From contig SKJJ01000141.1 of NCBI GenBank assembly GCA_007115975.1, positions 1-53,181 on the forward strand: 53,181 bases of DNA. The letters run 5' to 3'. Position numbers and translations under genes: made by a program. Below the pieces are notes generated by a model. That model was given only the letters and a program-made list of their open reading frames with translations. It ran no database searches and was not told where the DNA came from. Every line of letters starts with the position of its first letter. The first letter of the stretch is position 1. Shown piece after piece: positions 1 through 8,287 of the stretch. This DNA is from Chitinispirillum sp. GTDB lineage: Bacteria; Fibrobacterota; Chitinivibrionia; Chitinivibrionales; Chitinispirillaceae.

Positions 1-42
1 CGAGCATGGAGGAGAACCGGTGCCGTCCTCGGCAGGCGCCCA
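1..42. repeat. Repeat R4, copy 1 (truncated by window edge)
   Basis: About 32 bases at 10-42 (GGAGAACCGGTGCCGTCC, one variable base, then CGGCAGGCGCCCA) recur almost unchanged at 27667-27698. The copy runs off the left edge, so its full extent cannot be seen. It directly abuts the coding remnant that follows. Confidence 0.7.
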
Positions 43-48
43 GAATAA

Positions 49-213
49 AAAAAAATTATAACAATAACAGTTGTACCGGGGCAGGATGAAAACTACTCAG
101 TTACACTTGATTGGGTTGGACCGGATAAACCACCAAAGGGCCGGGCAGCAATCGAGGTTAAACTTGGATCTGTTGGGACTGTTACAATCGATGGCGATAT
201 AGCTTTACAGTAA
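49..213 (+). pseudogene. 3' remnant of an unidentified gene
   Basis: An open frame with no start codon codes for about 54 residues ending in TAA at 211-213. It reads as a beta-rich segment (ITITVVPGQDENYSVTLDW, then a GSVGTVTIDGD segment near the end). The frame is closed upstream by TAA at 46-48, just before a run of nine A (47-55). One extra A would join it to the open frame that continues off the left edge. It may therefore be the tail of a gene broken by a homopolymer indel (mutation, slippage or sequencing error), or a fragment left by insertion of repeat R4. Family not recognised. Confidence 0.35.
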
Positions 214-239
214 CGACAAACATGATTTTACTTATTAGA

Positions 240-264
240 AAGGGTGCCATGACAAGGCTCCCTT
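240..264. terminator. Convergent hairpin terminator between remnant and tonB
   Basis: AAGGGTGCC (240-248) pairs with GGCTCCCTT (256-264) with one mismatch and a 7-base loop. It is followed by T residues on the plus strand and sits 3 bases beyond the tonB stop, so it probably ends transcripts from both sides. Confidence 0.6.
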
Positions 265-266
265 TT

Positions 267-911
267 TTAATTGAGCCTGAACTCTATACTCTGAACAGCT
301 CTTACGCGTACTGGTATCCCATTATTGGTTGCAGGCTGAAATCTCCAGGTGGCAATCATATCTCTTGCTGCAGCGGTGAAACTTGGGTGGGGTGATTTTA
401 CTATTTCAACAGACATAACGGAGCCATCTGTTTCAATTATGAGCATGACTTCCAGTGTACCCTCAATTCCAAGATCCATCGCTCTTCTTGGATAGGAAAT
501 TGGCGGAGTATAGACCGCGACGAGTGGATTGTCAGTCTCATTTTCATCGAGTACCAAAGCAGATAGGTTCTGCCCGGAGACCGCAACACCAGCTCCTCCG
601 GTTTCCACAGAGAGATCGGGTGAAAAATTCATTGAGATATTTTCATGCATCCCCGTGGATGGAGCGGCAGTGGATATATCATGGAGCGTGGGGACGGATT
701 CTGTTTCACGCTCCGGTTCGGGTCTTTTGTATTCGAACAAGACAACCCTGGATGCTTCTTCGGTGTACTCCTCACGCTCCTCGGGAAAAATATCTCCTAA
801 CACAGAGAGGAGGAAAAACAGAATAAAATTGAGTAGAAGGGCTGCAATTGCAACAATCAGGAGTGGTGTATTTTTGAGGATTGTTTTCATCACATTCAGT
901 ACCGATAACAA
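267..911 (-). CDS. tonB: TonB-family energy transducer
   Basis: This 214-residue protein has an N-terminal membrane anchor (about residues 10-40, rich in Leu/Ile/Phe), an acidic, Glu/Pro-containing periplasmic spacer and a C-terminal TonB domain. The domain (about 130-214) shows the family pattern: YP near its start, EGTLEVMLIIETDGSV, then a WRFQPA block. It should carry proton-motive-force energy from ExbBD to outer-membrane TonB-dependent receptors. It is the last gene of the five-gene minus-strand operon and abuts exbD with no gap. The spacer lacks the long Pro-Lys/Pro-Glu repeats of enteric TonB, as in TonB2-type proteins. No TonB-dependent receptor lies nearby, so the substrate is unknown. 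Confidence 0.9.
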   Translation of the reverse strand: MLSVLNVMKTILKNTPLLIVAIAALLLNFILFFLLSVLGDIFPEEREEYTEEASRVVLFEYKRPEPERETESVPTLHDISTAAPSTGMHENISMNFSPDLSVETGGAGVAVSGQNLSALVLDENETDNPLVAVYTPPISYPRRAMDLGIEGTLEVMLIIETDGSVMSVEIVKSPHPSFTAAARDMIATWRFQPATNNGIPVRVRAVQSIEFRLN

Positions 912-1322
912 TTATGGTTTATCCGCTGCAATGGAGACCTGCTGCACACCGGCAAGGATGCAGACATCCATCACCTCAACCGCTTTACCGATAGAGGCAT
1001 CTCTGTCTGCCACAATTACAGCTGAAATCTGAGGATCTTTATCAAGTTCCCTTGAGATCAGCTCGGGCAATCGCTCGATAGCGACCTGTCGTCCATGGAT
1101 ATGAACTGTACCTTCCCTTGTTATGCCTACAAGCAGGGTTTTTTGCTGCTGCATAACAGCAGAACTTGCCTGCGGCTTAGAGACATCCACACCCGTTTGT
1201 CTGTTAAAGTTGGTTGTAATAACAAAAAAGATAAGCAGAATGAAGACCATATCTATGAGAGGAGACACATTTACATCTGCGCCGCCGGAGTCGTCATCGA
1301 TAAGCTCAAAATCATCAAACAT
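912..1322 (-). CDS. exbD: ExbD biopolymer transport protein
   Basis: At 136 residues this is the usual ExbD size. One transmembrane helix follows the signature VSPLIDMVFILLIFFVITT; the Asp at position 24 matches the proton-path Asp of ExbD/TolR. The remaining ~90 residues form the periplasmic domain (DKDPQISAVIVADRDASIG motif). It assembles with ExbB to form the proton channel that drives TonB. It lies 2 bases after the upstream exbB stop and directly adjoins tonB, so the genes are surely co-translated. Confidence 0.93.
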   Translation of the reverse strand: MFDDFELIDDDSGGADVNVSPLIDMVFILLIFFVITTNFNRQTGVDVSKPQASSAVMQQQKTLLVGITREGTVHIHGRQVAIERLPELISRELDKDPQISAVIVADRDASIGKAVEVMDVCILAGVQQVSIAADKP

Positions 1323-1324
1323 TT

Positions 1325-1933
1325 CTATACCGTCTCCCCAACGGAAATTTTTGCAGCAACAACTTTCCCATCCTGTATGAGATTTTGTTTCAACCGATTT
1401 CTCATATTTACCAAAAAGAGATGAAAGAGCAGCGCAGGAACGGCAACAGCCAGACCGGTTTTAGTTGTAACAAGTGCAATAGATATCCCTTCGGCCATGA
1501 ACCCGGGGCTTCCTGTACCAAAGAGCATAATACTTCTGAATGTTGCAACCATTCCGGTCACCGTTCCCAAAAGTCCCAGGAGCGGTGCAACAGATATCCA
1601 CACCGAGATGGTGGTGAGGCCCTGGGAGAGGTCCCCAACAGCACCCATCAGAAATTCTCTGTAGAGCACTTTAAACATCTTGACATTCTTCTCCGGAACT
1701 CTTTTAAAAAGTATGAGCAGTGTGTCAAATCTGCTGTTACCTGTGTGGGGTTCATAATTTTCACCGTGTAGGAGCATATCCATACCGGCCATAAAATTCT
1801 TTCTTGCGCGATGAAAGGTGTAGAACCTATAAAGCGACAAAAAACCGCTGTACCATATTACAAACGATACAAGAAAAAGCGTCGGAAGAATAAGTCCCCC
1901 CTGAGAAAAGATCTCCTCTGTTACCCTCATCAT
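1325..1933 (-). CDS. exbB: ExbB/TolQ/MotA-family proton channel protein
   Basis: This 202-residue protein has three membrane segments. The first is near residues 12-32. The last two contain the family-defining ISVAPLLGLLGTVTGMVATF and GISIALVTTKTGLAVAVPAL motifs. It is the second, short ExbB of the operon, equivalent to ExbB2 in Vibrio TonB2 systems, and should form the channel with the ExbD encoded next. Its ATG overlaps the stop of the upstream long ExbB-like gene by 4 bases (ATGA). Confidence 0.92.
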   Translation of the reverse strand: MMRVTEEIFSQGGLILPTLFLVSFVIWYSGFLSLYRFYTFHRARKNFMAGMDMLLHGENYEPHTGNSRFDTLLILFKRVPEKNVKMFKVLYREFLMGAVGDLSQGLTTISVWISVAPLLGLLGTVTGMVATFRSIMLFGTGSPGFMAEGISIALVTTKTGLAVAVPALLFHLFLVNMRNRLKQNLIQDGKVVAAKISVGETV

Positions 1934-3402
1934 TGATTATCACTCTCCAGAGAAAGCCGGTTTATCAGATGCATTGCAAAGCACTGGAGATCGGCAACTA
2001 TACGGGTTTTCTTGTTACGTAAGAAGTTATGGGCCAGAAGGATAGGAACGGCAATAATCAGTCCGGTCTCAGTAGTTACCAGCGCCTGAGAGATACCGCC
2101 AGCAAGCAGCTTGGGATCACCTGTACCATAGGTAGTAATAACATCAAAAAGGGTAATCATACCGGTAACGGTTCCCAAAAGTCCCATCAGAGGTGCCACT
2201 GCAGCCAATACGGCGAGGGTATTGAGGTGGCGTCCAAGGGAAGAGGTCTGGGCAAGTAGAATCTCCTTTGCGACATCTTCAGCGGCCTCTCTTCCGGAAC
2301 CGATTGTTGTAACAATCGACATTCCGACTTTTGACGGCATACTTTTTTTTGATTCAAGAAACGATTTAAGACCTTCAATATCTCTGTTATCCAGAAGTTT
2401 ATCCGCCTGTGCAACTATTTTCCTGTTGGCAGGAAGCTTTCCACCTAAATGAAATATTTTTATAAAGACAAGTATCAGGGCATACAAAGGTATGGTGATA
2501 AGAGGATACATCACGGGCCCACCGGACCTGAAAAACTCTCCTGCTTTAGCCTGCAGCGATATTGCCTTCTGTTGCACCAGTGCAGAGGAGTGTTCATTTT
2601 GTAAAATATCAACCAGCACCGGCCCATTAATGGATTGGGAATCTATCCACCCAAAAAAATTATTCCGGAGAAATCTCTCGAGTACAGGAGTCTCCACTTT
2701 TGCTACAGAATACCTGGTGTGCCCCATCCTCCCGGTTTGCCTTACAAAATAGAACTCTCCGGATTCTTCAAGTCCGTAGCCGAACACATTCCCGAACCGT
2801 GCAAACATCAGCTGCAAGGTTTCGCCCTGATCAGAGATTGATCTGCTGCTTTCAAAGCTTACCGCATTTGCCTGCACCAACCTTTTGTCAACAAACTTCT
2901 GAAAATCTTTAATTACCGAAACAGCATTTCCCGATTCAGAAAAAGTGCTGCGGATATTTTCCAGTTCAAGCCTGTCTTGCTCCATACGCACGGGAAAGGA
3001 GCCGGATAATCTATCGGCATAGCTTCCAAAGATATCGTTAATGACGGCTCTGGTGTAGCGCCACTCATCCTGTTTGATTCTGAGGTCAGCCTGTGCGCTT
3101 TCAAGCCGTCTTTGAGCGGCCAGTTTTTCCTCACGCAGAAATGTCAACCGATTGAACATTTCACTCTGCAGATCATTAAGGGCACCTATCTCTTGTTTGT
3201 CTTTTTCTCTCTGCCTTACCGACTCCTGCCTCACTCTCCAACGTTCAGCAGTTTCCCACTGCAATGAGTCTCTTGAAGCCCTTACGGTCTCTTTTAAAGC
3301 ATTCATTCGATCCAACAGTTCTTTGCTGTTTGCGCGTTGGTTCGCATTTAAGAGTGTTGCCGAAAACAGCAGCAGAGCAGTAAGCAGTGTGACTTTTTTC
3401 AT
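1930..3402 (-). CDS. ttpC: TtpC-like long MotA/TolQ/ExbB protein
   Basis: The 490-residue protein begins with a signal peptide (1-20), then a coiled-coil periplasmic region rich in Arg/Glu/Gln (about 25-130) and a further periplasmic domain to about 290. A C-terminal ExbB-like membrane region follows, with APLMGLLGTVTGMITLF and GISQALVTTETGLIIAVPI. This architecture is that of TtpC, the fourth component of the Vibrio TonB2 complex, which links ExbB2D2-TonB2 function to the periplasm. Gene order (DUF3450, TtpC, ExbB, ExbD, TonB) also matches. It overlaps both neighbours by 4 bases. Assignment to TtpC rests on architecture and context; a generic long ExbB is the alternative. Confidence 0.85.
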   Translation of the reverse strand: MKKVTLLTALLLFSATLLNANQRANSKELLDRMNALKETVRASRDSLQWETAERWRVRQESVRQREKDKQEIGALNDLQSEMFNRLTFLREEKLAAQRRLESAQADLRIKQDEWRYTRAVINDIFGSYADRLSGSFPVRMEQDRLELENIRSTFSESGNAVSVIKDFQKFVDKRLVQANAVSFESSRSISDQGETLQLMFARFGNVFGYGLEESGEFYFVRQTGRMGHTRYSVAKVETPVLERFLRNNFFGWIDSQSINGPVLVDILQNEHSSALVQQKAISLQAKAGEFFRSGGPVMYPLITIPLYALILVFIKIFHLGGKLPANRKIVAQADKLLDNRDIEGLKSFLESKKSMPSKVGMSIVTTIGSGREAAEDVAKEILLAQTSSLGRHLNTLAVLAAVAPLMGLLGTVTGMITLFDVITTYGTGDPKLLAGGISQALVTTETGLIIAVPILLAHNFLRNKKTRIVADLQCFAMHLINRLSLESDNQ

Positions 3403-4202
3403 TCCTTCTCCTCTGTACCGAAGGGAATTTCGACAAACGAAGGAACTGCCTGCCCCATTCTTATCTTTACAGCTTCTATGATACCTGCAGCCATATCAGG
3501 GTCATCACTGATCAACCATTGCACTTCACCCTTGTTATCATACCCGGTCCACAAAGCGATTCGTTGCCCTTTAGGGTCTGCAACGGCTTCAAAGAAGTTT
3601 CCTATCCGAATTCTGTGTACGGTACCACGGATCTGCTGAATCGGAGAATCAGCTTCACTTACATCAATCTCAAAAGAGTGATCTTCTGCTCTGGCAACTA
3701 TCGAGACATACCTCTGAAAAGCCTCGGCATTACCAACTCTACCCGATTCCAGTTCGCTTCTAAGGTGCTGAAGTGTATTGTTTGTTTGCCCGCGAACAGC
3801 CGGTGGCAGCTCTTCGATAATTTTGAGCAGACCAGAACAGGAAGCAATCAACTGTCTTCTGATAGAATTCTGGAGCAGTTCCTGCTGCCGTATGGCTGTT
3901 TCTATACCGGTGACGGCACTTAGCAGTGAGTCTCTTTTGCCTGCGGTAATGTGCGTCTGCTCCCTCAGGGAATCTATTGCATCATTGTAGGACGTTTTTC
4001 TTTGTTCAACTCTTTTGGCGTATTCGCCAAACTCTTTCTGTTCACGCTGTAGTTCAAGGTGATTTCTCTCTCTTTCTGTATTGATTCGCTGTAATTCACT
4101 TTCAAGAGAGGTAATTTCGTTGAGCAGCACGGTATCTGCTTTGAGTGGCGCGATACACCAAGTCACAGCAGCTGTAATAATAACCAATTTTCTAATCATC
4201 AT
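3399..4202 (-). CDS. DUF3450 periplasmic coiled-coil protein
   Basis: The 267-residue protein has a signal peptide (about 1-23), a long heptad-rich region (about 25-115) dominated by Glu/Arg/Gln and a compact C-terminal domain ending in an RIGNFFEAVADPKGQRIALW-type segment. This is the DUF3450 family, typically the first gene of TonB-ExbB-ExbB-ExbD operons. Its role is not firmly established; a periplasmic scaffold for the TtpC/TonB complex is likely. Its stop overlaps the ttpC start by 4 bases. Two adjacent ATG codons begin the frame; a GA-rich stretch precedes them but its spacing is tight, so the exact start is uncertain by one codon. Confidence 0.8.
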   Translation of the reverse strand: MMIRKLVIITAAVTWCIAPLKADTVLLNEITSLESELQRINTERERNHLELQREQKEFGEYAKRVEQRKTSYNDAIDSLREQTHITAGKRDSLLSAVTGIETAIRQQELLQNSIRRQLIASCSGLLKIIEELPPAVRGQTNNTLQHLRSELESGRVGNAEAFQRYVSIVARAEDHSFEIDVSEADSPIQQIRGTVHRIRIGNFFEAVADPKGQRIALWTGYDNKGEVQWLISDDPDMAAGIIEAVKIRMGQAVPSFVEIPFGTEEKE

Positions 4203-4822
4203 CTCTCTTCAGACACTGTAGGACAGGATTAAACAAAGATCAAATCAATTTAAAAAATTAATTCTCCACCCACAATTTTCCAAAGATTAAGTGGTATCGG
4301 TTTGGAATAACCCCGGCATGGGAAAATTTTATTTTGCAGCAAATCTCCCCTCCATACAACCGATACACTTACTTACTGAGGGAGCTTTTCTTTGCAACTG
4401 TTCTTTCATTAATCCCAAAATTGTATATTATATGTAAGCGACAATGTGCATAAAGAAGACGGTGAGCAGATTTGCGGGATGGTAATTAGTTTCTGTTCAG
4501 AACTGGCAGATTTTTCGATGATATCCGAGTTGCCTTGTAACTGCCATTCTAGAAGCGTAAGGTATCCAGCACCAAGAAGTTCTGTTTATGTAATGACCCT
4601 TTATCTGATATCCATCCTGCGTCTATTAAGCAGGATAGATTTCAACTGCCCATCAGGATGATACAGTAGCAGTGCTGTCGCACATTTTTTATATTTTTTT
4701 TGCCATTGACTGCGTTGACATACGCAGGAGTGACCGATCTTTACTCCATGTTTTTCGTGAACAGAAACCAGTTACACTTTTTCTTCAGCCTTAAACACCG
4801 TTCAAAAAAGAGGGCTTTTCAC
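4203..4822. other. Divergent intergenic region with one operator-like inverted repeat
   Basis: This region separates the TonB operon from the aminotransferase gene. It holds an exact 7-bp inverted repeat ATCCTGC/GCAGGAT at 4614-4636 (9-base spacer), which could be an operator or small hairpin for the downstream gene. No convincing Fur box was found in front of the TonB operon. An open frame at 4446-4661 lacks a ribosome site and recognisable content. Confidence 0.4.
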
Positions 4823-6019
4823 ATGATCAGATTTTCAAGCAGTGCTCAAAAAATGCGTTCATCAGAAATCCGCAAGCTCATGAAGCTTGCCGCCGATCCT
4901 TCATTGATCTCCTTTGCCGGTGGAATGCCTGCAAATTCACTGTTTCCGATCGATACACTGGATGAAATCTACGCAAGCCTCTCAGTTCAGGCCAAGCAGA
5001 CAGCAATGCAATATGGCCCAACGGAGGGTTTACCACCACTGGTAAAAGGACTAAAAGAGTACCTTGCCTCAAAGGGATTCAACCTAGAGGGCCAGGACCT
5101 GCTAGTCACCACCGGTGCCCAGCAGGCTATCAATGTAATTGCAAAGGTAATGCTGGATCCCGATGACATAGTGATAACTGAATACCCCAGTTTTATTGGG
5201 GCTCTTGCCGCCTTCAAATCGTATCAAGCCATTACAGAAGGTGTTCCAATGGATGATGAGGGTATAATTATTTCCAAACTTGAAGAGGCTCTGGACAAAC
5301 ACAAAAGCAGGGTAAAACTGGTCTATCTCAGCCCCTATTTTCATAATCCGGCAGGAATCATCTATAGTGAGAGCCGGAAAAATGCAGTACTTGAAGTGTT
5401 AAGAAAACGAAAGATCTGCCTGCTTGAAGATGATCCTTATGGAGAGCTTTACTTTGACCAAGCAGACAAGGTCCTTACCCAACCAATTAAAACAATGGTC
5501 AACGATGAATCGGTGCCAATCTGTTATGCCGGATCGTTTTCAAAGATTTTTGGTCCGGGAATACGCCTTGGCTGGTTACTTGCGCCAACAGAGATAATCG
5601 ACAAATGCCAGCTCTGCAAACAGTCGATGGATGCCTGTTCTTCCTCGTTCACTCAGGTACTTGCGACTGAGTTTCTCAAAGAGTCAAGACTTGAGAAGTA
5701 CCTCCAGCTCCTTCGTCCGGTGTACGCACGAAAAGCACAGATCATGCTTGACAGCCTCAAAGAACATATGCCCAAGGGTGTATCCTGGACTACACCCAAA
5801 GGAGGGTTTTATATCTGGGTCACCTTACCAGAACACATGGACTCTTCTGATGTGTTTTCCAAATCAATTGAGGGCGGGGCTGCGTTTGTAATCGGAAGTG
5901 CATTTGATCCGGCAGGGAAACGAAACAACAGTTTCCGTCTTGCATTCTCTCACACTCCTGAGGATATGATCGCAAAGGGTGTAGAGATTGTTGCCGATGC
6001 AGTGAAAGCTTCGCTGTAA
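4823..6019 (+). CDS. PLP-dependent class I/II aminotransferase (2-aminoadipate/LysN type)
   Basis: From the ATG at 4823, preceded by GAGG at a 9-base distance, the protein is 398 residues, the normal family size; the frame is open to a TTG at 4700 but that extension has no family character. It starts with the N-terminal SLISFAGGMPANSLFP block of the LysN/MocR-like group. It also has TTGAQQAINVIAKVMLDPDD, YLSPYFHNPAG and DDPYGELYF. The lysine motif AGSFSKIFGPGIRLGWL forms the Schiff base with pyridoxal phosphate. The family transfers amino groups between 2-oxoglutarate and 2-aminoadipate, aromatic or branched-chain amino acids; the substrate cannot be fixed here. It is monocistronic with a strong hairpin after it. 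Confidence 0.88.
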   Translation: MIRFSSSAQKMRSSEIRKLMKLAADPSLISFAGGMPANSLFPIDTLDEIYASLSVQAKQTAMQYGPTEGLPPLVKGLKEYLASKGFNLEGQDLLVTTGAQQAINVIAKVMLDPDDIVITEYPSFIGALAAFKSYQAITEGVPMDDEGIIISKLEEALDKHKSRVKLVYLSPYFHNPAGIIYSESRKNAVLEVLRKRKICLLEDDPYGELYFDQADKVLTQPIKTMVNDESVPICYAGSFSKIFGPGIRLGWLLAPTEIIDKCQLCKQSMDACSSSFTQVLATEFLKESRLEKYLQLLRPVYARKAQIMLDSLKEHMPKGVSWTTPKGGFYIWVTLPEHMDSSDVFSKSIEGGAAFVIGSAFDPAGKRNNSFRLAFSHTPEDMIAKGVEIVADAVKASL

Positions 6020-6034
6020 GGGAAAAAGGGGGAA

Positions 6035-6056
6035 GGCGGCATTGTTCAATGCCGCC
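6035..6056 (+). terminator. Hairpin terminator after aminotransferase
   Basis: GGCGGCATTG pairs exactly with CAATGCCGCC over 10 bp with a 2-base apex, 16 bases beyond the stop codon. It is followed by a modest T-containing stretch (TGCTTACATCTTTT). Confidence 0.65.
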
Positions 6057-6192
6057 TGCTTACATCTTTTCCGGTTCCTGATTCTTAACCCTATTTTTTC
6101 TATTTCTCTTCCGTTCACTGCGTTTCCCCCCCCCTAACTGCTTACTAACCAAACATTGATACTAAAAAAAACAGTGCACACTAGCATTATTC

Positions 6193-6257
6193 TATGCCGT
6201 TGGGGTGGTTGATAGTGTGAGGGTGAATTTAACGCAGAGGACGCAGAGTTTAAAAAA
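6193..6257. repeat. Repeat R3, copy 1
   Basis: A GGTTGATAGTG, GAGGG, GAATTTAACG, CAGAGGACGCAGAG stretch recurs at 27550-27633 with the same order and few differences. The second copy carries about 18 extra bases of GCGGAG-like reiteration before the shared TTTAAAA end. The CAGAGGACGCAGAG piece resembles a widespread bacterial intergenic repeat. Confidence 0.7.
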
Positions 6258-6317
6258 CAGGAGTCAGAAAAAGAGACATCTTTACTCTTGAGGTGGGATT
6301 TGCTCGTTACCCTGGAT

Positions 6318-6350
6318 GGGAGCCCTCTAAATTCCCCGGTGGCGGAGGGG
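6318..6350. repeat. Partial R2-like unit
   Basis: GGGAGCCCTCTAAATTCCCC followed by GGTGGC and GGAGGGGG resembles the left flank of the R2 copy at 52765-52988 (GGAGCCCCCTAAATCCCCC) closed by its G-rich arm. It lies between R3 and the R2 copy at 6396-6444. Confidence 0.4.
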
Positions 6351-6395
6351 GTTTAAGAACCAACCTATCTATATCACGTTTTGGTGGGCAGTGTG

Positions 6396-6446
6396 AGTGT
6401 CCGGAAGTCCCCCTTCGGTGTATACTATAAAGGGGGCTCCGGAAAA
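6396..6446. repeat. Repeat R2, short-core copy (hairpin after superoxide reductase gene)
   Basis: TCCGGAAGTCCCCCTT (6401-6416) faces AAAGGGGGCTCCGGA (6430-6444), giving a long stem with one bulge around a core of about 13-19 bases. On the minus strand it reads CGGAGCCCCC, short core, GGGGGACTTCCGGACA, the same outer frame as the copies at 50.7 and 53.0 kb. Located just downstream of the superoxide reductase stop, it may also terminate that transcript. Confidence 0.65.
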
Positions 6447-6459
6447 ATATTTACTGATA

Positions 6460-6843
6460 TTACGCAGTTGCCCAAAGGCCATGAAGATTACAGAACTCTC
6501 TGGCTTTGACCTCAACACCCTCTTCCACCATAAACACTGCTTCAGCTGCAGTATCCCCTACTTTGAAATCGTGTCTGAGCACCTTATCCCCGGCAATCAA
6601 TTCTACAAAGAGGATATAGTGTTCACCGGTCATGGGATGAGCAACTTCACCAACCTTTACAGTCACCTTATTTCCCTGACGTTCGATAACAGGGACATGC
6701 TTTTCTGTAGCTGCATCAACGGTATTGGCGACAAGTTCTTTCATCTCTTTTCCACAGCAGACAAGGTCAGCTCCGCCCTCCCAGAGAGATTCAACAACAT
6801 TACCGCAGATATCACATTTGTAGACACTTTTCTTTTTAGTCAT
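6460..6843 (-). CDS. dfx: Desulfoferrodoxin (class I / 2Fe superoxide reductase)
   Basis: The 127-residue protein reduces superoxide to hydrogen peroxide in the cytoplasm of anaerobes and microaerophiles. An N-terminal desulforedoxin-type rubredoxin site has four Cys (CDICG at 10-13 and the CC pair at 29-30), so it is the two-iron class. The catalytic domain keeps the EKHVPVIE, VAHPMTGEHY and CNLHGLW motifs that supply the His4Cys ligands, including the essential Cys-x-x-His near the end. AAGGAG lies 8 bases before the ATG. It is a single gene; the divergent neighbour is an FMN-binding protein, but a functional link is only suggestive. Confidence 0.95.
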   Translation of the reverse strand: MTKKKSVYKCDICGNVVESLWEGGADLVCCGKEMKELVANTVDAATEKHVPVIERQGNKVTVKVGEVAHPMTGEHYILFVELIAGDKVLRHDFKVGDTAAEAVFMVEEGVEVKAREFCNLHGLWATA

Positions 6844-6884
6844 GCAACAAGCTCCTTTTATATGTTCAAATAAAAACTATGTTT

Positions 6885-6913
6885 AAAATACATGACTAAG
6901 CTTTCTAAATCAA
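6885..6913 (-). promoter_or_regulatory. Possible sigma70 promoter for dfx
   Basis: On the minus strand TTGATT (6908-6913) and TATTTT (6885-6890) are separated by 17 bases, about 42 bases before the dfx start. Each box matches four of six consensus bases. Confidence 0.4.
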
Positions 6914-7059
6914 CTGTCCAAAGTACTTTTCCAGAGCAACTCAGCACCAACTAATAATTATTCTTTTTGTTATCAATGCATTTTCATTGATCTTTGTTGG
7001 CAAAAAATATTTTAGACGGTAACAGAAACACCATCAACAATTACCATCGAGTTTTAGCT

Positions 7060-7464
7060 ATGTCGAAGAAAATGAAAAATGCATTGTTTGTTCTCTCTTC
7101 CCTTGCAATCCTGACAGCTCTTACGTTGATACTTGGTACAATGGGAATGGATGAAATCAGGGATTACCAGATACCCTCCATTGATCTGCCTTCAAAACAA
7201 GATGGAATATATCATGGCACACTGGCACGAACCCGATGGGGTTTATCGGTAGAGGTCTCGGTGAAAAATCATATCATCACAGAGATCAAGATAACTGACA
7301 GGAAGAGTTCAAATATCACCGAATCTTTGATCAACGAATTATCCGATCAACTGATCAATCGCAGTACGCCAGATTTTGATGCGGTCTCGGGTGCGACAAT
7401 GACCACAAAGGGTTACCTGATAGCAGTTGCAGAAGCACTGAAAGGAGGATCTTACACTCCATGA
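7060..7464 (+). CDS. Membrane-anchored FMN-binding domain protein
   Basis: From the ATG at 7060 the product is 134 residues: one N-terminal transmembrane/signal segment (about 8-28) and an FMN-binding domain (PF04205-like) facing outward. The motif DAVSGATMTTKGYLIAVAEA contains the S/T-G-A-T signature whose Thr is covalently flavinylated by ApbE in characterised members. It therefore probably carries a covalent flavin for extracytoplasmic electron transfer. The frame is open to 6994, but that extension lacks a ribosome site. The next gene overlaps by 4 bases. A related protein is encoded at 30697-31095. Confidence 0.8.
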   Translation: MSKKMKNALFVLSSLAILTALTLILGTMGMDEIRDYQIPSIDLPSKQDGIYHGTLARTRWGLSVEVSVKNHIITEIKITDRKSSNITESLINELSDQLINRSTPDFDAVSGATMTTKGYLIAVAEALKGGSYTP

Positions 7465-8075
7465 AAACCAAACACCGAATCCAAAATTTTTCTCAAATGG
7501 TATTTTTTTATGTTCCCATTTTACTATTTCTTTGTATTCAATCCACATATTCCCACCGGGGTAAAGCTATTGAGCCAACAATTGGCATTGCTCCACTCTG
7601 GGTTGCAGCAGAATACGGTTTATACTGGGGTTTTACCTTTTCCGGGAAAATTAAAATAGTGCAACACAATGTACTATCGATGCATGTAGATGTTGCTCCT
7701 ATGGGTTTGTTGACAATAACCGATGTTGATACAAAAGGAAAGCTACAACACTGGGGCAGTACCCTTAGCTATCTATTTCAAATGGAATTAACCAATAAAC
7801 GGTTACGAATTGAACCGGGTATAGCAATAGGTGCAGCTACTACACCCTACATTTATGGCACTTTTCATTTATTTCCGGTAGACTCTGCATATTCCAAACA
7901 AGTCACTCACCCCAAGAGAGAGACTGTATTGGGAATCGGACCACAACTAAGGATATCTCTGGGGAAAAATCGTATGAAATTCTTCGCAGATGGTCGCATG
8001 CTGTTCGCAAAAAACAATTTGGCGACGCTTGCGAATGTGGGGATTTCTTTCGACGTAGGAAATCAATTTAAATAA
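7461..8075 (+). CDS. Putative small outer-membrane beta-barrel protein
   Basis: The 204-residue protein starts with a hydrophobic signal sequence (about 12-32, ending near STYSHRG). Alternating hydrophobic/aromatic strands follow (for example YGLYWGFTFSGKIKIV, LGIGPQLRISLG, and the C-terminal VGISFDVGNQFK), as expected for an 8-strand-type barrel or similar outer-membrane protein. The ATG overlaps the FMN-binding gene stop (ATGA) and GGAGG precedes it, so the two are translationally coupled. I do not recognise a named family; the coupling suggests a role near the flavin protein. Confidence 0.6.
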   Translation: MKTKHRIQNFSQMVFFYVPILLFLCIQSTYSHRGKAIEPTIGIAPLWVAAEYGLYWGFTFSGKIKIVQHNVLSMHVDVAPMGLLTITDVDTKGKLQHWGSTLSYLFQMELTNKRLRIEPGIAIGAATTPYIYGTFHLFPVDSAYSKQVTHPKRETVLGIGPQLRISLGKNRMKFFADGRMLFAKNNLATLANVGISFDVGNQFK

Positions 8076-8287
8076 TACTCCAATGCTTCGAAACCGGTTC
8101 TATTTACCGGTCGATTTCGCTTCAGGAATTATTCCCTGCTTTTCAGCATGGCGCAGAAAAGAACGGGCAATACGATATAAGACAATCAGCATAAATAAAC
8201 TCTTAAAGGTTCCACCATACCAACTCCGTTTTCTATTTTTTCTGAACATGATTTTATCCTTTCAAACATTTCAACAGAGGTATTACT

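Noticed and set aside
455-1032. Plus-strand open frames opposite tonB and exbD
   Set aside because: They are antisense shadows of clearly recognisable genes with no ribosome site or family content.
4446-4661. 71-residue open frame before the aminotransferase gene
   Set aside because: No ribosome site and no recognisable features; overlaps an operator-like inverted repeat.
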